From assembly GCF_012927355.1 (NCBI RefSeq), contig NZ_JABBGK010000002.1, forward strand, positions 640,758-704,757: a stretch of DNA of 64,000 bases. Reading direction: 5' to 3'. The notes beneath the pieces are model-generated. The model had not been told where the DNA came from. It made no database searches and worked only from the letters and a program-made list of their open reading frames with translations. The position numbers and the translations under genes were made by a program. Positions 35,040 through 44,424 of this stretch are shown here, in pieces. This DNA is from Rhizobium terricola. GTDB taxonomy: Bacteria > Pseudomonadota > Alphaproteobacteria > Rhizobiales > Rhizobiaceae. Position 1 is the first letter of the stretch. The number at the start of each line of letters is the position of its first letter.

Positions 35040-35759
35040 ATGACCGACAAATCGCTTCTTCCGCATCGAGACGACTTCGCCCACGTCCGGGACTGGGTGT
35101 TCGATCTCGACAACACGCTCTATCCGCATCACATCAACCTGTTCGCGCAGATCGACCGCAACATGACGGCCTATGTGGCGCAGCTGCTGCAGATGGATCC
35201 GGCGGAAGCGAAGCTGCTGCAGAAGAAATACTATCACGACCACGGCACCACGCTTGCCGGCCTGATGCTGCACCACGGCGTCGATCCCAACGACTTCCTC
35301 GAAAAGGCCCATGCGATCGACTATTCGGCGCTGCTGCCCGATGCCAACCTCGGCGCGGCAATCAGGGCACTGCCGGGCCGGAAGTTCATCTTCACCAACG
35401 GCACCGTGGCCCATGCGGAAGCGGCAGCGCGTGCGCTCGGCATCCTCGACCATTTCGACGACATCTTCGACATCGTGGCTGCCGACTACCAGCCGAAGCC
35501 GGCCGGCAGCACCTATGACAAGTTCACCAGCCTCAACCGCATCGACACCCGCAACGCGGCGATGTTCGAAGACCTGCCGCGCAATCTCTCGGTGCCCAAG
35601 GCGCTGGGGATGAAGACGGTCCTGCTCGTTCCGCGCAATCTCGGCTCGGTCGTGCTGGAGAGCTGGGAACTCGCGGAGAACACCGACCCGGGCAGTATCG
35701 ATTTCGTCACCGACGACCTCGCGAGCTTCCTGGAACGACTGATTTCAGCCGACGACTGA
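35040..35759 (+). CDS. Pyrimidine 5'-nucleotidase (HAD superfamily, SDT1-like)
   Basis: The 239-residue HAD hydrolase has motif I FDLDNTLYP (nucleophile D22, D24), motif II IFTNGT, and the later Lys/Asp motifs PKPAG and MFEDLPRNL. The FDLDNTLYP plus NGT pattern is that of pyrimidine 5'-nucleotidases which dephosphorylate UMP/CMP. It stands alone between two terminators or promoters, and directly follows the orphan binding-protein gene without evident functional link. Confidence 0.9.
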   Translation: MTDKSLLPHRDDFAHVRDWVFDLDNTLYPHHINLFAQIDRNMTAYVAQLLQMDPAEAKLLQKKYYHDHGTTLAGLMLHHGVDPNDFLEKAHAIDYSALLPDANLGAAIRALPGRKFIFTNGTVAHAEAAARALGILDHFDDIFDIVAADYQPKPAGSTYDKFTSLNRIDTRNAAMFEDLPRNLSVPKALGMKTVLLVPRNLGSVVLESWELAENTDPGSIDFVTDDLASFLERLISADD

Positions 35760-35869
35760 GCGTCCGGCTAGATTACCAAAGTTTCACCCAGCTTACCGAT
35801 GTTTAAGTAGGTTCTGTTCAGCCGGCGCCTTAGGTTTCTCTCATCACCGAACGATGAAAGGAACACGCA

Positions 35870-36631
35870 ATGACCGGCAAGAAACTCACGATCGCGGCGA
35901 TCATCGGCAGCCTCATGATCGGCACCTCGGCTTCGGCCGTCCTCGCTCGCCAGGAGATGGGACGCGGTCCCGGCGGCGGCCCGGACGGAATCTTCGTCCG
36001 CATGCTCCAGAACTTCGACAGCAACAAGGACGGCAAGATCGCCAAGGTTGAAGCCACTGCGGCTGGTGAAAAGATCTTCGCTTCCATCGATGAGAACACT
36101 GACGGCAGCCTCACGCCCGGCGAGTTCCGCAAGCACCGCGACATGCGTGAACAGCGCAAGGCCGAACGCGAGGCCAATGCGGCCGGACAGGGCAATGGTC
36201 CAGGCCAGGGTCCGCAGGACGGCAGCGGCCCTCAGGACGGCCAGCCCCCGCGTGACGGCAGAGGCAAACAGTTCGGCTGGAACTGGGGCTTCGGCGGCGG
36301 ACGCGGCGGTCACCATGGCTGGGGCGGCAACGGCCCGGACGGCAATGACGGTCCGCGACACGGCAAGCATCATGGCGAAGACCACGCCATGCGTGACGGC
36401 AGAGGCCCCGAGATGGGTCCCGACATGGGTCCCGGCGGCCCGATGGACGGCCGCATGGGTGGCCATGGTCCGCGCGGCATCATTCGCGTCGCCGATGCCG
36501 ACGAGAACGGTCAGATCACCAAGGCCGAAGCCAGCGCGCTCATCGACAAGATGTTCACCCAGCTGGATACCAACAAGGACGGCGCAATCTCTGCCGACGA
36601 CCTGCCGAAGCGCGGGTTCGGGTTCCTCTGA
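35870..36631 (+). CDS. Exported EF-hand protein with Gly/His-rich central region
   Basis: The 253-residue product has a signal peptide (to about residue 26) and four EF-hand loops: DSNKDGKIAKVE (50-61), DENTDGSLTPGE (74-85), DADENGQITKAE (209-220) and DTNKDGAISADD (233-244). Each has the D-x-D/N-x-D/N-G core, so Ca2+ binding is likely. The two pairs are separated by about 120 residues rich in Gly, His, Asp and Met (HHGW, HGKHHGEDH, GPDMGPGG), which could bind transition metals or be disordered. The start follows AAAGGA; a terminator follows the stop. The biological role is unknown. Confidence 0.92.
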   Translation: MTGKKLTIAAIIGSLMIGTSASAVLARQEMGRGPGGGPDGIFVRMLQNFDSNKDGKIAKVEATAAGEKIFASIDENTDGSLTPGEFRKHRDMREQRKAEREANAAGQGNGPGQGPQDGSGPQDGQPPRDGRGKQFGWNWGFGGGRGGHHGWGGNGPDGNDGPRHGKHHGEDHAMRDGRGPEMGPDMGPGGPMDGRMGGHGPRGIIRVADADENGQITKAEASALIDKMFTQLDTNKDGAISADDLPKRGFGFL

Positions 36632-36654
36632 TCCACCTCACATCCATGAACAGC

Positions 36655-36679
36655 AAAGCCCGCGTCGATCGCGGGCTTT
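36655..36679. terminator. Bidirectional terminator between EF-hand and LOG genes
   Basis: AAAGCCCGCG (36655-36664) and CGCGGGCTTT (36670-36679) form a perfect stem around TCGAT, with A/T-rich ends serving both convergent genes. Confidence 0.85.
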
Positions 36680-36686
36680 CGCATTG

Positions 36687-37547
36687 TCAGAGCTCGTAGT
36701 GATCGGCGATGATCTTCCACGCCTCGTCCGCCGTCTCGACGAAGTGCAGCAGGTCGAGATCCTCGGGCGCAACGGTCCCGAAATCCGCGAGCGCCTGGAA
36801 ATCGACGATCTTGCGCCAGAAGGACTCGCCGAAGAGGATCAAGGGAATCGGCGCCATGCGCTTGGTCTGGATGAGGGTCAGCGCCTCGAAAAATTCATCG
36901 AGCGTGCCGAACCCGCCCGGGAAGATGGCGATCGCCTTGGCCCGCATCAGGAAATGCATCTTGCGGATGGCGAAGTAGTGGAAGTTGAAGCTCAGTTCGG
37001 GCGTGACGAAGGGGTTGGGCGCCTGCTCGTGTGGCAATACGATGTTGAGGCCGATGGTCGGCGCACCGACTTCCGAGGCCCCGCGATTTCCCGCCTCCAT
37101 GACGCCCGGCCCGCCACCGGTCGTTACCACGTATTCACGATGCTCGTGGCGCGACGCATATTCCGCGCAGAGACGGGCGAACTTGCGGGCCTCCTCGTAA
37201 TAGACGGAGGCCGCCATCAGATTGGCCCGCTGGGTGTCGTTGCGCGCGGCCCAGGCGTCCTTGCCCGGCGCCGGGATACGGGCGCCGCCGAACATGACGA
37301 CGGTCGACTTGATGCCGCGTTCCGCGAGGATCATCTCGGTCTTCAACAACTCGAGCTGCAGGCGCACGGGACGCAGCTCCTCGCGCATCATGAAATCGTC
37401 GTCGACATAGGCAAGCCGATAGGAAGGCGATTCCGACTGCGGCGTGAGCGGCACCTCGGCGGCGCGCTTGCGGTCCGTCCGACTGTCCTTCAGGGCAACC
37501 CAGGAGCCGTCCTTGCTCCGCTGCCGGCCATTGGTCTGCTTTGCCAT
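36687..37547 (-). CDS. LOG family protein (TIGR00730 type)
   Basis: The 286-residue protein has the nucleotide-binding motif TTGGGPGVMEAGNRGA and the family signature IFPGGFGTLDEFFEALTLIQT. LOG proteins act as nucleoside-5'-monophosphate ribohydrolases that release bases, including cytokinins in plant-associated organisms. This long form with an N-terminal extension is common in Alphaproteobacteria, so its role may be general nucleotide turnover rather than hormone production. It is divergent from dapD. Confidence 0.92.
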   Translation of the reverse strand: MAKQTNGRQRSKDGSWVALKDSRTDRKRAAEVPLTPQSESPSYRLAYVDDDFMMREELRPVRLQLELLKTEMILAERGIKSTVVMFGGARIPAPGKDAWAARNDTQRANLMAASVYYEEARKFARLCAEYASRHEHREYVVTTGGGPGVMEAGNRGASEVGAPTIGLNIVLPHEQAPNPFVTPELSFNFHYFAIRKMHFLMRAKAIAIFPGGFGTLDEFFEALTLIQTKRMAPIPLILFGESFWRKIVDFQALADFGTVAPEDLDLLHFVETADEAWKIIADHYEL

Positions 37548-37701
37548 ATGTCATGCCTTTCTTTGTCGCAATCCGAGACGCCGAATGCGCCGGCGGCTGT
37601 TTTCAACCCCGGGCGAATGCGCTAGAGCAAGTGCCAGTTCCCGATTGCGAATTCGGATATCGTCCGGTTCAACGATAGACAACGAAGTTTAAGGAATTCA
37701 A

Positions 37702-38559
37702 ATGAACGCCACGGATCTCACCGCCCTCGAAAGCATCATCGAAGCGGCCTTTGAAAACCGCGACACGGTCACGACCGCGACCCGCGGCGAGATCCGCGAT
37801 GCCGTCGAAACCGCCCTCAACCTGCTCGACAGCGGCAAGGCACGCGTTGCGACCCGTGGCGACGATGGCAACTGGACCGTTCACCAGTGGCTGAAGAAGG
37901 CCGTGCTGCTGTCCTTCCGGCTCAATGCCATGGAAGTCGTCTCCGGCGGCCCGGGCGGCTCGACCTGGTGGGACAAGGTTCCTTCGAAGTTCGACGGCTG
38001 GAGCACCAACGAGTTCGAACGGGCCGGCTTCCGCGCCGTTCCGAACGCCGTCGTGCGCCGTTCCGCCTATATCGCGCCGAACGCCATCCTGATGCCGTCC
38101 TTCGTCAATCTCGGCGCCTATGTCGGTGAAGGCACGATGGTCGATACCTGGGCGACCGTCGGCTCCTGCGCGCAGATCGGCAAGCATGTCCACCTTTCCG
38201 GCGGCGTCGGCATCGGCGGCGTGCTGGAACCGATGCAGGCCGGCCCGACCATCATCGAAGACAACTGCTTCATCGGCGCCCGCTCGGAAGTCGTCGAAGG
38301 CTGCATCATCCGTGAAGGCTCCGTGCTCGGCATGGGCGTGTTCATCGGCAAGTCGACCAAGATCGTCGATCGCGCCACCGGCGAGGTCACCTATGGTGAA
38401 GTGCCGCCCTACTCCGTCGTCGTTGCCGGCTCCATGCCCTCGGGCAATGTCATGCCGAACGGCCAGCCGGCACCGAGCCTCTACTGCGCCGTCATCGTCA
38501 AGCGCGTCGATGAAAAGACCCGCTCGAAGACCGGCATCAACGAGCTGCTCCGGGACTGA
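37702..38559 (+). CDS. dapD: 2,3,4,5-tetrahydropyridine-2,6-dicarboxylate N-succinyltransferase
   Basis: The 285-residue enzyme uses succinyl-CoA to acylate tetrahydrodipicolinate in the lysine/diaminopimelate pathway. It has an N-terminal helical domain, [17 protein letters not shown], the [31 protein letters not shown] start of the left-handed beta helix, and hexapeptide repeats ending GKSTKIVDR. It is 7 nt from the next gene and shares its pathway with dapE (39056), which hydrolyses the later N-succinyl intermediate. Confidence 0.97.
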   Translation: MNATDLTALESIIEAAFENRDTVTTATRGEIRDAVETALNLLDSGKARVATRGDDGNWTVHQWLKKAVLLSFRLNAMEVVSGGPGGSTWWDKVPSKFDGWSTNEFERAGFRAVPNAVVRRSAYIAPNAILMPSFVNLGAYVGEGTMVDTWATVGSCAQIGKHVHLSGGVGIGGVLEPMQAGPTIIEDNCFIGARSEVVEGCIIREGSVLGMGVFIGKSTKIVDRATGEVTYGEVPPYSVVVAGSMPSGNVMPNGQPAPSLYCAVIVKRVDEKTRSKTGINELLRD

Positions 38560-38565
38560 GCCCCG

Positions 38566-38949
38566 ATGCAGCCCGCGGCCCGGCGGCCGACTGTCGGCTG
38601 GTTGCTGTTCAGCCCGTCCGGCCGTGCCGGGCGGCAGGTTTTCATCCTCGGCTGGCTGTTCTGGATGACCGTGAACTGCTTCACGGTCAGCGCGCTCGCG
38701 GCCCATCAGGACGACGAGCAGGTATTCGGGCTGCTCAGCGTGCTCTTCTTTTCCGGGGTCTTCGTCTCGGCCGTATCGACCGTGATGCTCAGCATCAAGC
38801 GACTGCACGACATGGGACTGCCGGGGATCAGCGTCGCCGCACTGTTCATTCCGGCGATTTCCTTCGTCATGCTGTTCGTACTCTGTCTCTGGCCGTCGGT
38901 GAAAGGCCAGAATGCCTATGGTGCCGCCGCCGACCGGCCGCAATCCTGA
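38566..38949 (+). CDS. DUF805 family membrane protein
   Basis: The 127-residue protein has the DUF805 features: FSPSGRAGRQVFILGWLFWM at the start, two or three further hydrophobic segments, and the signature IKRLHDMGLPG. It differs in sequence from the DUF805 gene at 1850-2203. It is embedded between dapD and dapE, 7 nt after dapD, and is followed by a large hairpin. Whether it acts in the pathway is unknown. Confidence 0.88.
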   Translation: MQPAARRPTVGWLLFSPSGRAGRQVFILGWLFWMTVNCFTVSALAAHQDDEQVFGLLSVLFFSGVFVSAVSTVMLSIKRLHDMGLPGISVAALFIPAISFVMLFVLCLWPSVKGQNAYGAAADRPQS

Positions 38950-38950
38950 G

Positions 38951-38997
38951 GCAGGCTTTGGCCGTGACAGGTCACGACCGATCGGCTAAACCTGCCA
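38951..38997. other. Long imperfect hairpin between the DUF805 gene and dapE
   Basis: GGCAGG...GGCCG (38951-38964) can pair with CGGCTAAACCTGCC (38984-38997) around an inner perfect inverted repeat CGTGACAGGTCACG (38963-38976). There is no T-run, so it is not a typical terminator. It could be an attenuator, a protein operator, or an RNA processing site in the dap transcript. Confidence 0.5.
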
Positions 38998-39055
38998 GAA
39001 ATCCTCCCAGCCGGTCGCGGGCTTTCGCCTTTAGACCCCACACGACGCCAAGATC

Positions 39056-40249
39056 ATGATCGCCACAAATCCCGTCGAAGTTCTCCAGGCTCTCATCCGC
39101 TGCCCATCCGTCACGCCCGCGGAAGGCGGTGCGCTCACCACGCTCCAGGCGCTCGTGGAACCGCTCGGTTTCAAGGTCTCGCGCATGACGGCGACGGAGC
39201 CGGGCACGCCGGACATCGAAAACCTCTATGCCCGCCTCGGCGATGGCGGCCCTCACCTCATGTTCGCCGGCCATACCGACGTCGTGCCGGTCGGCGACGA
39301 GGCGGCCTGGAGCCATCCGCCGTTCGCCGCCGAGATCGCCGACGGCGTCCTCTTCGGCCGCGGCGCCGTCGACATGAAGGGTGGCATCGCCTGCTTCGTC
39401 TCGGCGATCGCGCGCGTCATCGAGGAGAAAGGCGCGCCGAAGGGTTCGGTGTCGCTGCTGATCACCGGCGACGAGGAAGGTCCGGCGATCAACGGCACTG
39501 TGAAGCTGCTCGAATGGGCAAAGGCGCAGGGCGAAAGCTGGGACGCCTGCCTGGTCGGCGAACCGACCAATCCGGACCAGCTCGGCGACATGATCAAGAT
39601 CGGCCGGCGCGGCTCGGTTTCCGGAACCGTGACGGTGCGCGGCGTGCAGGGTCATGCGGCCTATCCCCATCTTGCCGACAATCCCGTGCGCGGCGCCATC
39701 CGGCTTGCCGACGCGCTGATGCATCCGCCCTTCGATCACGGGACCGACAATTTCCAGCCATCGAACCTCGAAGTGACCTCGATTGACGTCGGCAATGCCG
39801 CCACGAACGTCATTCCCTCGCGCGCAACCTTCAAGTTCAACATCCGCTTCAACGACACCTGGTCGGCCGAAACCGTGCAGGCGGAGATCGTGCGCCGGCT
39901 GAACGTGGCTGCCGCGGAAAGCCCGCTTCGCCCCGGCCGCGACCCGGTTGCCTACGACATCGTCTGGTCGGAACGACCGAGCCACGTCTTCCTGACGCGC
40001 AGCAACTCGCTCATCAGTGCGCTTTCGGCTGCGATCGAGAAGCAGACCGGCCTCACGCCGCAGCTTTCGACGACCGGCGGCACTTCGGATGCGCGCTACA
40101 TCAAGGATTATTGCCCGGTGGTCGAGTTCGGCCTCGTCGGTCAGACCATGCACATGGTCGACGAACGCGTCGCCGTCGAGGACCTGGAAAACCTGACGAG
40201 GATCTACAAGGTCTTCATCGAGCAATGGTTCGCGAATGCCGACGCTTAA
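39056..40249 (+). CDS. dapE: Succinyl-diaminopimelate desuccinylase
   Basis: The 397-residue M20 metallopeptidase-family enzyme hydrolyses N-succinyl-LL-DAP to LL-DAP and succinate. Motifs are LMFAGHTDVVPVGD (first metal ligands), GRGAVDMKGGIA, the catalytic ITGDEEGPA, and GGTSDARYIKD near the C-terminus. It overlaps the following membrane-protein gene by 14 nt, so the two are likely coupled. Confidence 0.97.
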   Translation: MIATNPVEVLQALIRCPSVTPAEGGALTTLQALVEPLGFKVSRMTATEPGTPDIENLYARLGDGGPHLMFAGHTDVVPVGDEAAWSHPPFAAEIADGVLFGRGAVDMKGGIACFVSAIARVIEEKGAPKGSVSLLITGDEEGPAINGTVKLLEWAKAQGESWDACLVGEPTNPDQLGDMIKIGRRGSVSGTVTVRGVQGHAAYPHLADNPVRGAIRLADALMHPPFDHGTDNFQPSNLEVTSIDVGNAATNVIPSRATFKFNIRFNDTWSAETVQAEIVRRLNVAAAESPLRPGRDPVAYDIVWSERPSHVFLTRSNSLISALSAAIEKQTGLTPQLSTTGGTSDARYIKDYCPVVEFGLVGQTMHMVDERVAVEDLENLTRIYKVFIEQWFANADA

Positions 40250-40832
40250 GGAGGTCGAAATCTACCTGAACGGCCTTTGGCTGCTGTTCAGGCAGGACGC
40301 GAAGGGTTTTTCCTTCCTGGATTTCTCCGACCGCGGGGCGATGCGCTCGTTCTGGGCCGTCTTCTTCGCCCTGCCGACCACGATGCTCTCCTTCCTGTGG
40401 TGGAGGAGCATGTATCTCAAGGGAATGCCGGACGGCGTCGATGTCGGCGCTCTCTTCTTCTTCAGGCTCGGCCTCGTCGAAATCGCCAACTGGATCGTCC
40501 CGCTGGTCCTGGCAGGCCTGCTCTGCTGGATGCTGGGGATCGGCTCGCGATTTCTGGCTATCGTCGTCGTGTCGAACTGGCTCGCGCTACCGGTCTCCTA
40601 CGCCTACGCGCTCCTCATCCTTGCCATGATACTCGTTCCGAGCCTGTCGGGCCTGGTCGCCATCCTGTCCTACGGACTGGCGCTCACGCTGATCATCGCC
40701 CTCTTTCGCATCCTCAGGATGCTGATCGGCGACCATTCTCTGACGATCGCGACGGTGGTCATGGTGTTGCTCGTCCCGACCATGATCCTCTCGGAACTGC
40801 TCGAACGCTATCTCGACGTCTATCCGGGCTGA
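40236..40832 (+). CDS. Hypothetical integral membrane protein
   Basis: The 198-residue product has about four to five hydrophobic segments (about 39-56, 72-98, 105-125, 130-157 and 168-186) after an N-terminal amphipathic stretch (EVEIYLNGLWLLFRQDAKGF). It starts inside the dapE coding region (14-nt overlap, GGAGG-like site upstream). I do not recognise the family. A role tied to lysine or cell-wall precursor metabolism is only suggested by coupling to dapE. Confidence 0.8.
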   Translation: MPTLKEVEIYLNGLWLLFRQDAKGFSFLDFSDRGAMRSFWAVFFALPTTMLSFLWWRSMYLKGMPDGVDVGALFFFRLGLVEIANWIVPLVLAGLLCWMLGIGSRFLAIVVVSNWLALPVSYAYALLILAMILVPSLSGLVAILSYGLALTLIIALFRILRMLIGDHSLTIATVVMVLLVPTMILSELLERYLDVYPG

Positions 40833-40837
40833 TCCGT

Positions 40838-41563
40838 TCAGATGGCGCGCTGATTGACGCGCTTCGACAATTCGGCTGCCGTCTCGACACGCTCCGAATA
40901 GCGTTCGACAAGATAGTCGGACCGCTCGCGCAGCAGCAGGGTGAACTTGACGAGTTCTTCCATCACGTCGACGACGCGCTCGTAGTAGGACGATGGCTTC
41001 ATCCGGCCAGCCTCGTCGAACTCGGCAAAGGCCTTCGGAACCGACGACTGGTTGGGGATGGTGAACATCCGCATCCAGCGCCCCAGCACCCGCATCTGGT
41101 TGAGCGAGTTGAAGCTCTGCGAGCCACCGCTGACCTGCATCAGGGCGAGCGTCCGGCCCTGCGTGGGACGAATGGCCCCGATCGAGAGGGGCAGCCAGTC
41201 GATCTGGGTCTTCATCGCGCCCGTCATCGCGCCGTGGCGCTCGGGCGAGCACCAGACCTGGCCTTCCGACCAGAGCGACAGCTCGCGCAGTTCCTGGACC
41301 TTGGGATGCGACGCCTCGACCGCATCGGCGAGCGGCAGGCCATGCGGATCGAAGATGCGCACCTCGGCACCATAGCGCCTGAGGATTCGCGCGGCCTCCT
41401 CGGTCAGAAGGCGGGAATAGGAACGCTCCCTGAGCGAGCCGTAGAGCATCAGGATACGCGGCGGGTGGGTCATGCGCTCCGCGCGGAACAACCGGTCCTC
41501 GTCGACGGGACGAAACTGGCGTTCATCGAGGTTGGGCGTGTCGATGCTGTCGACGACGCTCAT
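40838..41563 (-). CDS. arsH: Organoarsenical/NADPH-dependent FMN oxidoreductase ArsH
   Basis: The 241-residue flavodoxin-like protein has the ArsH N-terminal extension, the FMN-binding [41 protein letters not shown] and [16 protein letters not shown]. ArsH oxidises trivalent organoarsenicals or reduces quinones/chromate with NADPH. Its ATG overlaps the arsC stop as ATGA, so the pair is co-translated. Confidence 0.94.
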   Translation of the reverse strand: MSVVDSIDTPNLDERQFRPVDEDRLFRAERMTHPPRILMLYGSLRERSYSRLLTEEAARILRRYGAEVRIFDPHGLPLADAVEASHPKVQELRELSLWSEGQVWCSPERHGAMTGAMKTQIDWLPLSIGAIRPTQGRTLALMQVSGGSQSFNSLNQMRVLGRWMRMFTIPNQSSVPKAFAEFDEAGRMKPSSYYERVVDVMEELVKFTLLLRERSDYLVERYSERVETAAELSKRVNQRAI

Positions 41564-41973
41564 TCCGCGGTGCCCCCGCGCTTCACGGCCTCACCGTCTT
41601 CCTTGGTGAACGAGGTCAGCGGATTTTCGAGAATCTCCAAGACGACTTCCGAAGGCCGGCAAAGCCGGGTGCCCTTCGTCGTCTCGACGATCGGCCGGTT
41701 GATGAGGATCGGGTGAGCCATCATCGCATCGACCAGTTGGTCGTCCGAGAGGCTTGGGTCATCGAGGCCCAACTCCTCATAGGGCGTGCCTTTCTTCCGC
41801 AGCACATCGCGCGTCGAAATCCCCATCTTGCCGATCAGCTCGACCAGGCGCTCGCGGCTCGGCGGCGTCTTCAGATATTCGATCACCACCGGGTTTTCGC
41901 CGGACTGGCGGATCATCTCCAGCGTGTTGCGGGAGGTTCCGCAGGCGGGGTTGTGATAGATGGTGACGGTCAC
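41560..41973 (-). CDS. arsC: Arsenate reductase (glutaredoxin-coupled ArsC)
   Basis: The 137-residue protein has the active-site Cys in [15 protein letters not shown] and the later RRP-like segment [10 protein letters not shown], which positions arsenate; it reduces As(V) to As(III) using glutathione/glutaredoxin. The start is GTG 41973: GGAG lies 6 nt upstream, whereas ATG 41985 and 42018 lack a ribosome site and add residues absent from the family. An inverted repeat directly upstream looks like the operator. No arsB, acr3 or arsR gene is in the neighbourhood. Confidence 0.93.
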   Translation of the reverse strand: MTVTIYHNPACGTSRNTLEMIRQSGENPVVIEYLKTPPSRERLVELIGKMGISTRDVLRKKGTPYEELGLDDPSLSDDQLVDAMMAHPILINRPIVETTKGTRLCRPSEVVLEILENPLTSFTKEDGEAVKRGGTAE

Positions 41974-41981
41974 GAACAACT

Positions 41982-42009
41982 CCATATTTCTAGATTTCTC
42001 GAAATATGG
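41982..42009. promoter_or_regulatory. Inverted-repeat operator candidate for arsC-arsH
   Basis: CCATATTTC (41982-41990) and GAAATATGG (42001-42009) form perfect 9-bp arms separated by 10 bp, just upstream of the arsC GTG. Size and AT content fit an ArsR/SmtB operator; the regulator must be encoded elsewhere. Confidence 0.65.
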
Positions 42010-42061
42010 ATATGTCATTTCCGACCGGCTGGCAAGCGGCGTTCACCAGCAGGCGGGCGCG

Positions 42062-42823
42062 TCAGCCCCCTTCGTCACCCGGATAGTCGACACGCAGGAA
42101 GAACAGGCCTCCGGGCGGAGCGACCGGACCACAGGCGGCGCGATCACGCGCTTCAAGGGCGGACTGCACGTTGTCGGGGGTCATCTTGCCGTCGCCAACC
42201 AGCTTGAGCGTCCCGGCGAAGGAACGGATCTGGTTGTGCAGGAAGCTCTGCGCGGTCGCGCGCAGTTCGATCAGGTCGCCGCTGCGGGTGATGTCCAGAC
42301 GGTCGAGCGTGCGGACCGGGCTGGTTGCCTGGCAATGCGCCGATCGGAAGGTGGTGAAGTCGTGATGACCGACGAGCCGCTGGGCGGCGGCGTGCATCGC
42401 CTCGTGATCCAGCGGCTTAGGAACCCACCAGGCGCGATCCGCCTCCAGTGCCAGCCGGGCGGGCCGGTTGATGAAGCGATAGAGATAATGGCGGCGCAGC
42501 GCGGAGAAACGGGCGTCGAAGCTCTGATCGACGGTGTGCACGTCGAGGACCGCGACCCTCTCGCCGGCGAGCGACAGATGTGCATTCAATGCGTTGCGCA
42601 GCTTGTAGGGAACCCATTCGCGCGCCAGATCGACATGAGTGACCTGGCCTATGGCATGGACACCGGAGTCCGTGCGACCCGCGCCCCGGATGGAAACCGT
42701 CTCGCCCGTCAGTGCCAGCACCGCCGCTTCGAGCGCGCCCTGGACGGAGGCACCGTTGTCCTGGCGCTGCCAGCCGACATAGGGCGTGCCGTCATACTCG
42801 ACGGTCATCCGAAACCGCGGCAT
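42062..42823 (-). CDS. truA: tRNA pseudouridine synthase A
   Basis: The 253-residue enzyme modifies uridines 38-40 of the tRNA anticodon stem. The start [21 protein letters not shown] and the catalytic Asp in [15 protein letters not shown] are diagnostic, as is the C-terminal [16 protein letters not shown] 42823 overlaps the fmt stop as TGATG; the longer frame to 42991 is inside fmt. It is third in def-fmt-truA. Confidence 0.96.
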   Translation of the reverse strand: MPRFRMTVEYDGTPYVGWQRQDNGASVQGALEAAVLALTGETVSIRGAGRTDSGVHAIGQVTHVDLAREWVPYKLRNALNAHLSLAGERVAVLDVHTVDQSFDARFSALRRHYLYRFINRPARLALEADRAWWVPKPLDHEAMHAAAQRLVGHHDFTTFRSAHCQATSPVRTLDRLDITRSGDLIELRATAQSFLHNQIRSFAGTLKLVGDGKMTPDNVQSALEARDRAACGPVAPPGGLFFLRVDYPGDEGG

Positions 42824-43758
42824 CAGGCGAGAACCGTGCCGGGCGAGACAGGCGTGCCACGCAGAAAATCGGCGGCATCCAGCGGTTTTCCGCCCGCCTT
42901 CTGCAATCGCGTCAGACGCACGGCGCCACTGCAGCAGGCGATTGCCAGCGCCGAATCGAGAACCTCGCCGGCACTTCCAGCACCTTCGCACAGCTCGGAG
43001 CCGAGCACCTTGACGCGCTCCGCCTTGCCGTTGACCTCAAGCTCGAACCAGGCTCCGGGAAACGGCGAAAGCCCGCGGATGTGATTGTGAACCTCGACCG
43101 ACGAACGGGAAAAATCGATGCGGGTCTCGGCCTTGTCGATCTTGGCCGCATAGAGCACTCCGTCCACCGGTTGCGGAACGGTCTCGAGGGTACCCGCCTC
43201 CAGCCTGGCCATGGCATCGACCATGGCTTCCGCGCCGATTTCGCGCAGGCGATCATGCAGTTCGCCGGCCGTCATGTTCGGTTCGATGGCAACCTTGCGC
43301 GTCAGTGCGACGGGACCGGTGTCGAGACCCTTGTCCATCTTCATGACCATCATGCCCGTTTCCGCATCGCCGGCCATGATCGCGCGCTGGATCGGAGCCG
43401 CACCACGCCAGCGCGGCAGAAGCGAAGCGTGGCCGTTATAGGCGCCAAGTCGCGTTCCCGAAAGGATAGCCTCTGGCAGAAGCAGGCCGTAAGCAACGAC
43501 CACCGCGACATCCGCACCGAAGGCGCGGAACCGGTCGAGATCCTCTGCCTCACGGAAATTCAGGGGATGGAGAACCGGAATTCCGAGGCGTTCAGCGGCG
43601 AGGTGAACGGGAGACTTCTGGAGGTCGAGGCCGCGCCGTCCGCCGGGACGTGGCGGCTGGGTGTAGGCGGCAACGATCTCGTGGCCCGCAGCGGCGAGCG
43701 CCTCGAGCGTGGCGACCGAGAAGTCGGGCGTTCCCATGAAGATGATGCGAAGTGCCAT
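42823..43758 (-). CDS. fmt: Methionyl-tRNA formyltransferase
   Basis: The 311-residue enzyme formylates initiator Met-tRNA. It begins [21 protein letters not shown], and has the formyltransferase core [19 protein letters not shown] with the catalytic Asn and His, and [20 protein letters not shown] with the catalytic Asp. The C-terminal OB-like domain binds tRNA. It is coupled to truA and lies 61 nt after def. Confidence 0.96.
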   Translation of the reverse strand: MALRIIFMGTPDFSVATLEALAAAGHEIVAAYTQPPRPGGRRGLDLQKSPVHLAAERLGIPVLHPLNFREAEDLDRFRAFGADVAVVVAYGLLLPEAILSGTRLGAYNGHASLLPRWRGAAPIQRAIMAGDAETGMMVMKMDKGLDTGPVALTRKVAIEPNMTAGELHDRLREIGAEAMVDAMARLEAGTLETVPQPVDGVLYAAKIDKAETRIDFSRSSVEVHNHIRGLSPFPGAWFELEVNGKAERVKVLGSELCEGAGSAGEVLDSALAIACCSGAVRLTRLQKAGGKPLDAADFLRGTPVSPGTVLA

Positions 43759-43819
43759 GATGGGTCCCATCTCCTCGCAGGATGTGATGCATGCCGCGAC
43801 CACCTGGACCGCGCGACTG

Positions 43820-44335
43820 TCAGAGCGCCTTCGACTTGGCCGCCTTCGTGAATTTCTTGATCACCATCTCGCGCTTCAGGCGGGAGATGTGGTCAATGAA
43901 CAGAACGCCGTTCAGGTGATCGATCTCGTGCTGCAGGCAGGTGGCCAGCAGGCCATCGGCTTCGGTCAGCTGTTCCTTGCCGTCGCGGTCAATCGACTTG
44001 ACGGTTACGCTCGCGGGCCGTTCCACTTCGGCATAGTAGTCGGGGATCGACAGGCAGCCTTCCTCGTATACCGAACGTTCGTCGGAACTCGTGATGATTT
44101 CCGGGTTGATGAACACGAGCGGGCGCTTGTCTTCACCTTCCTTGGCGACATCGATGACCAGCAGGCGGCGCGGCACGCCGATCTGGATGGCCGCAAGACC
44201 GATGCCGGGAGCATCATACATGGTCTCCAGCATGTCGTCGGCCAACTGACGCATATCGTCGTCGACGCGTTCGATGGGCGTGGAAACCTGCCGCAGCAAG
44301 GGATCGGGGAGAATGATGAGAGGCTTGATCGTCAT
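43820..44335 (-). CDS. def: Peptide deformylase
   Basis: The 171-residue metalloenzyme removes the formyl group from nascent proteins. All three family motifs are present: [18 protein letters not shown] (Cys ligand), and HEIDHLNG (two His ligands and catalytic Glu). It leads the def-fmt-truA operon, a common order, so formylation and deformylation are encoded together. Confidence 0.97.
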   Translation of the reverse strand: MTIKPLIILPDPLLRQVSTPIERVDDDMRQLADDMLETMYDAPGIGLAAIQIGVPRRLLVIDVAKEGEDKRPLVFINPEIITSSDERSVYEEGCLSIPDYYAEVERPASVTVKSIDRDGKEQLTEADGLLATCLQHEIDHLNGVLFIDHISRLKREMVIKKFTKAAKSKAL

Positions 44336-44424
44336 GGGCCTCCCTTATCGCATCTTTTCTGACGATGGAATCGAAAAACGCGGCGGGCCGCCGCGTTTCC
44401 GTAAGCCACCAGGATGGTGCTGGA

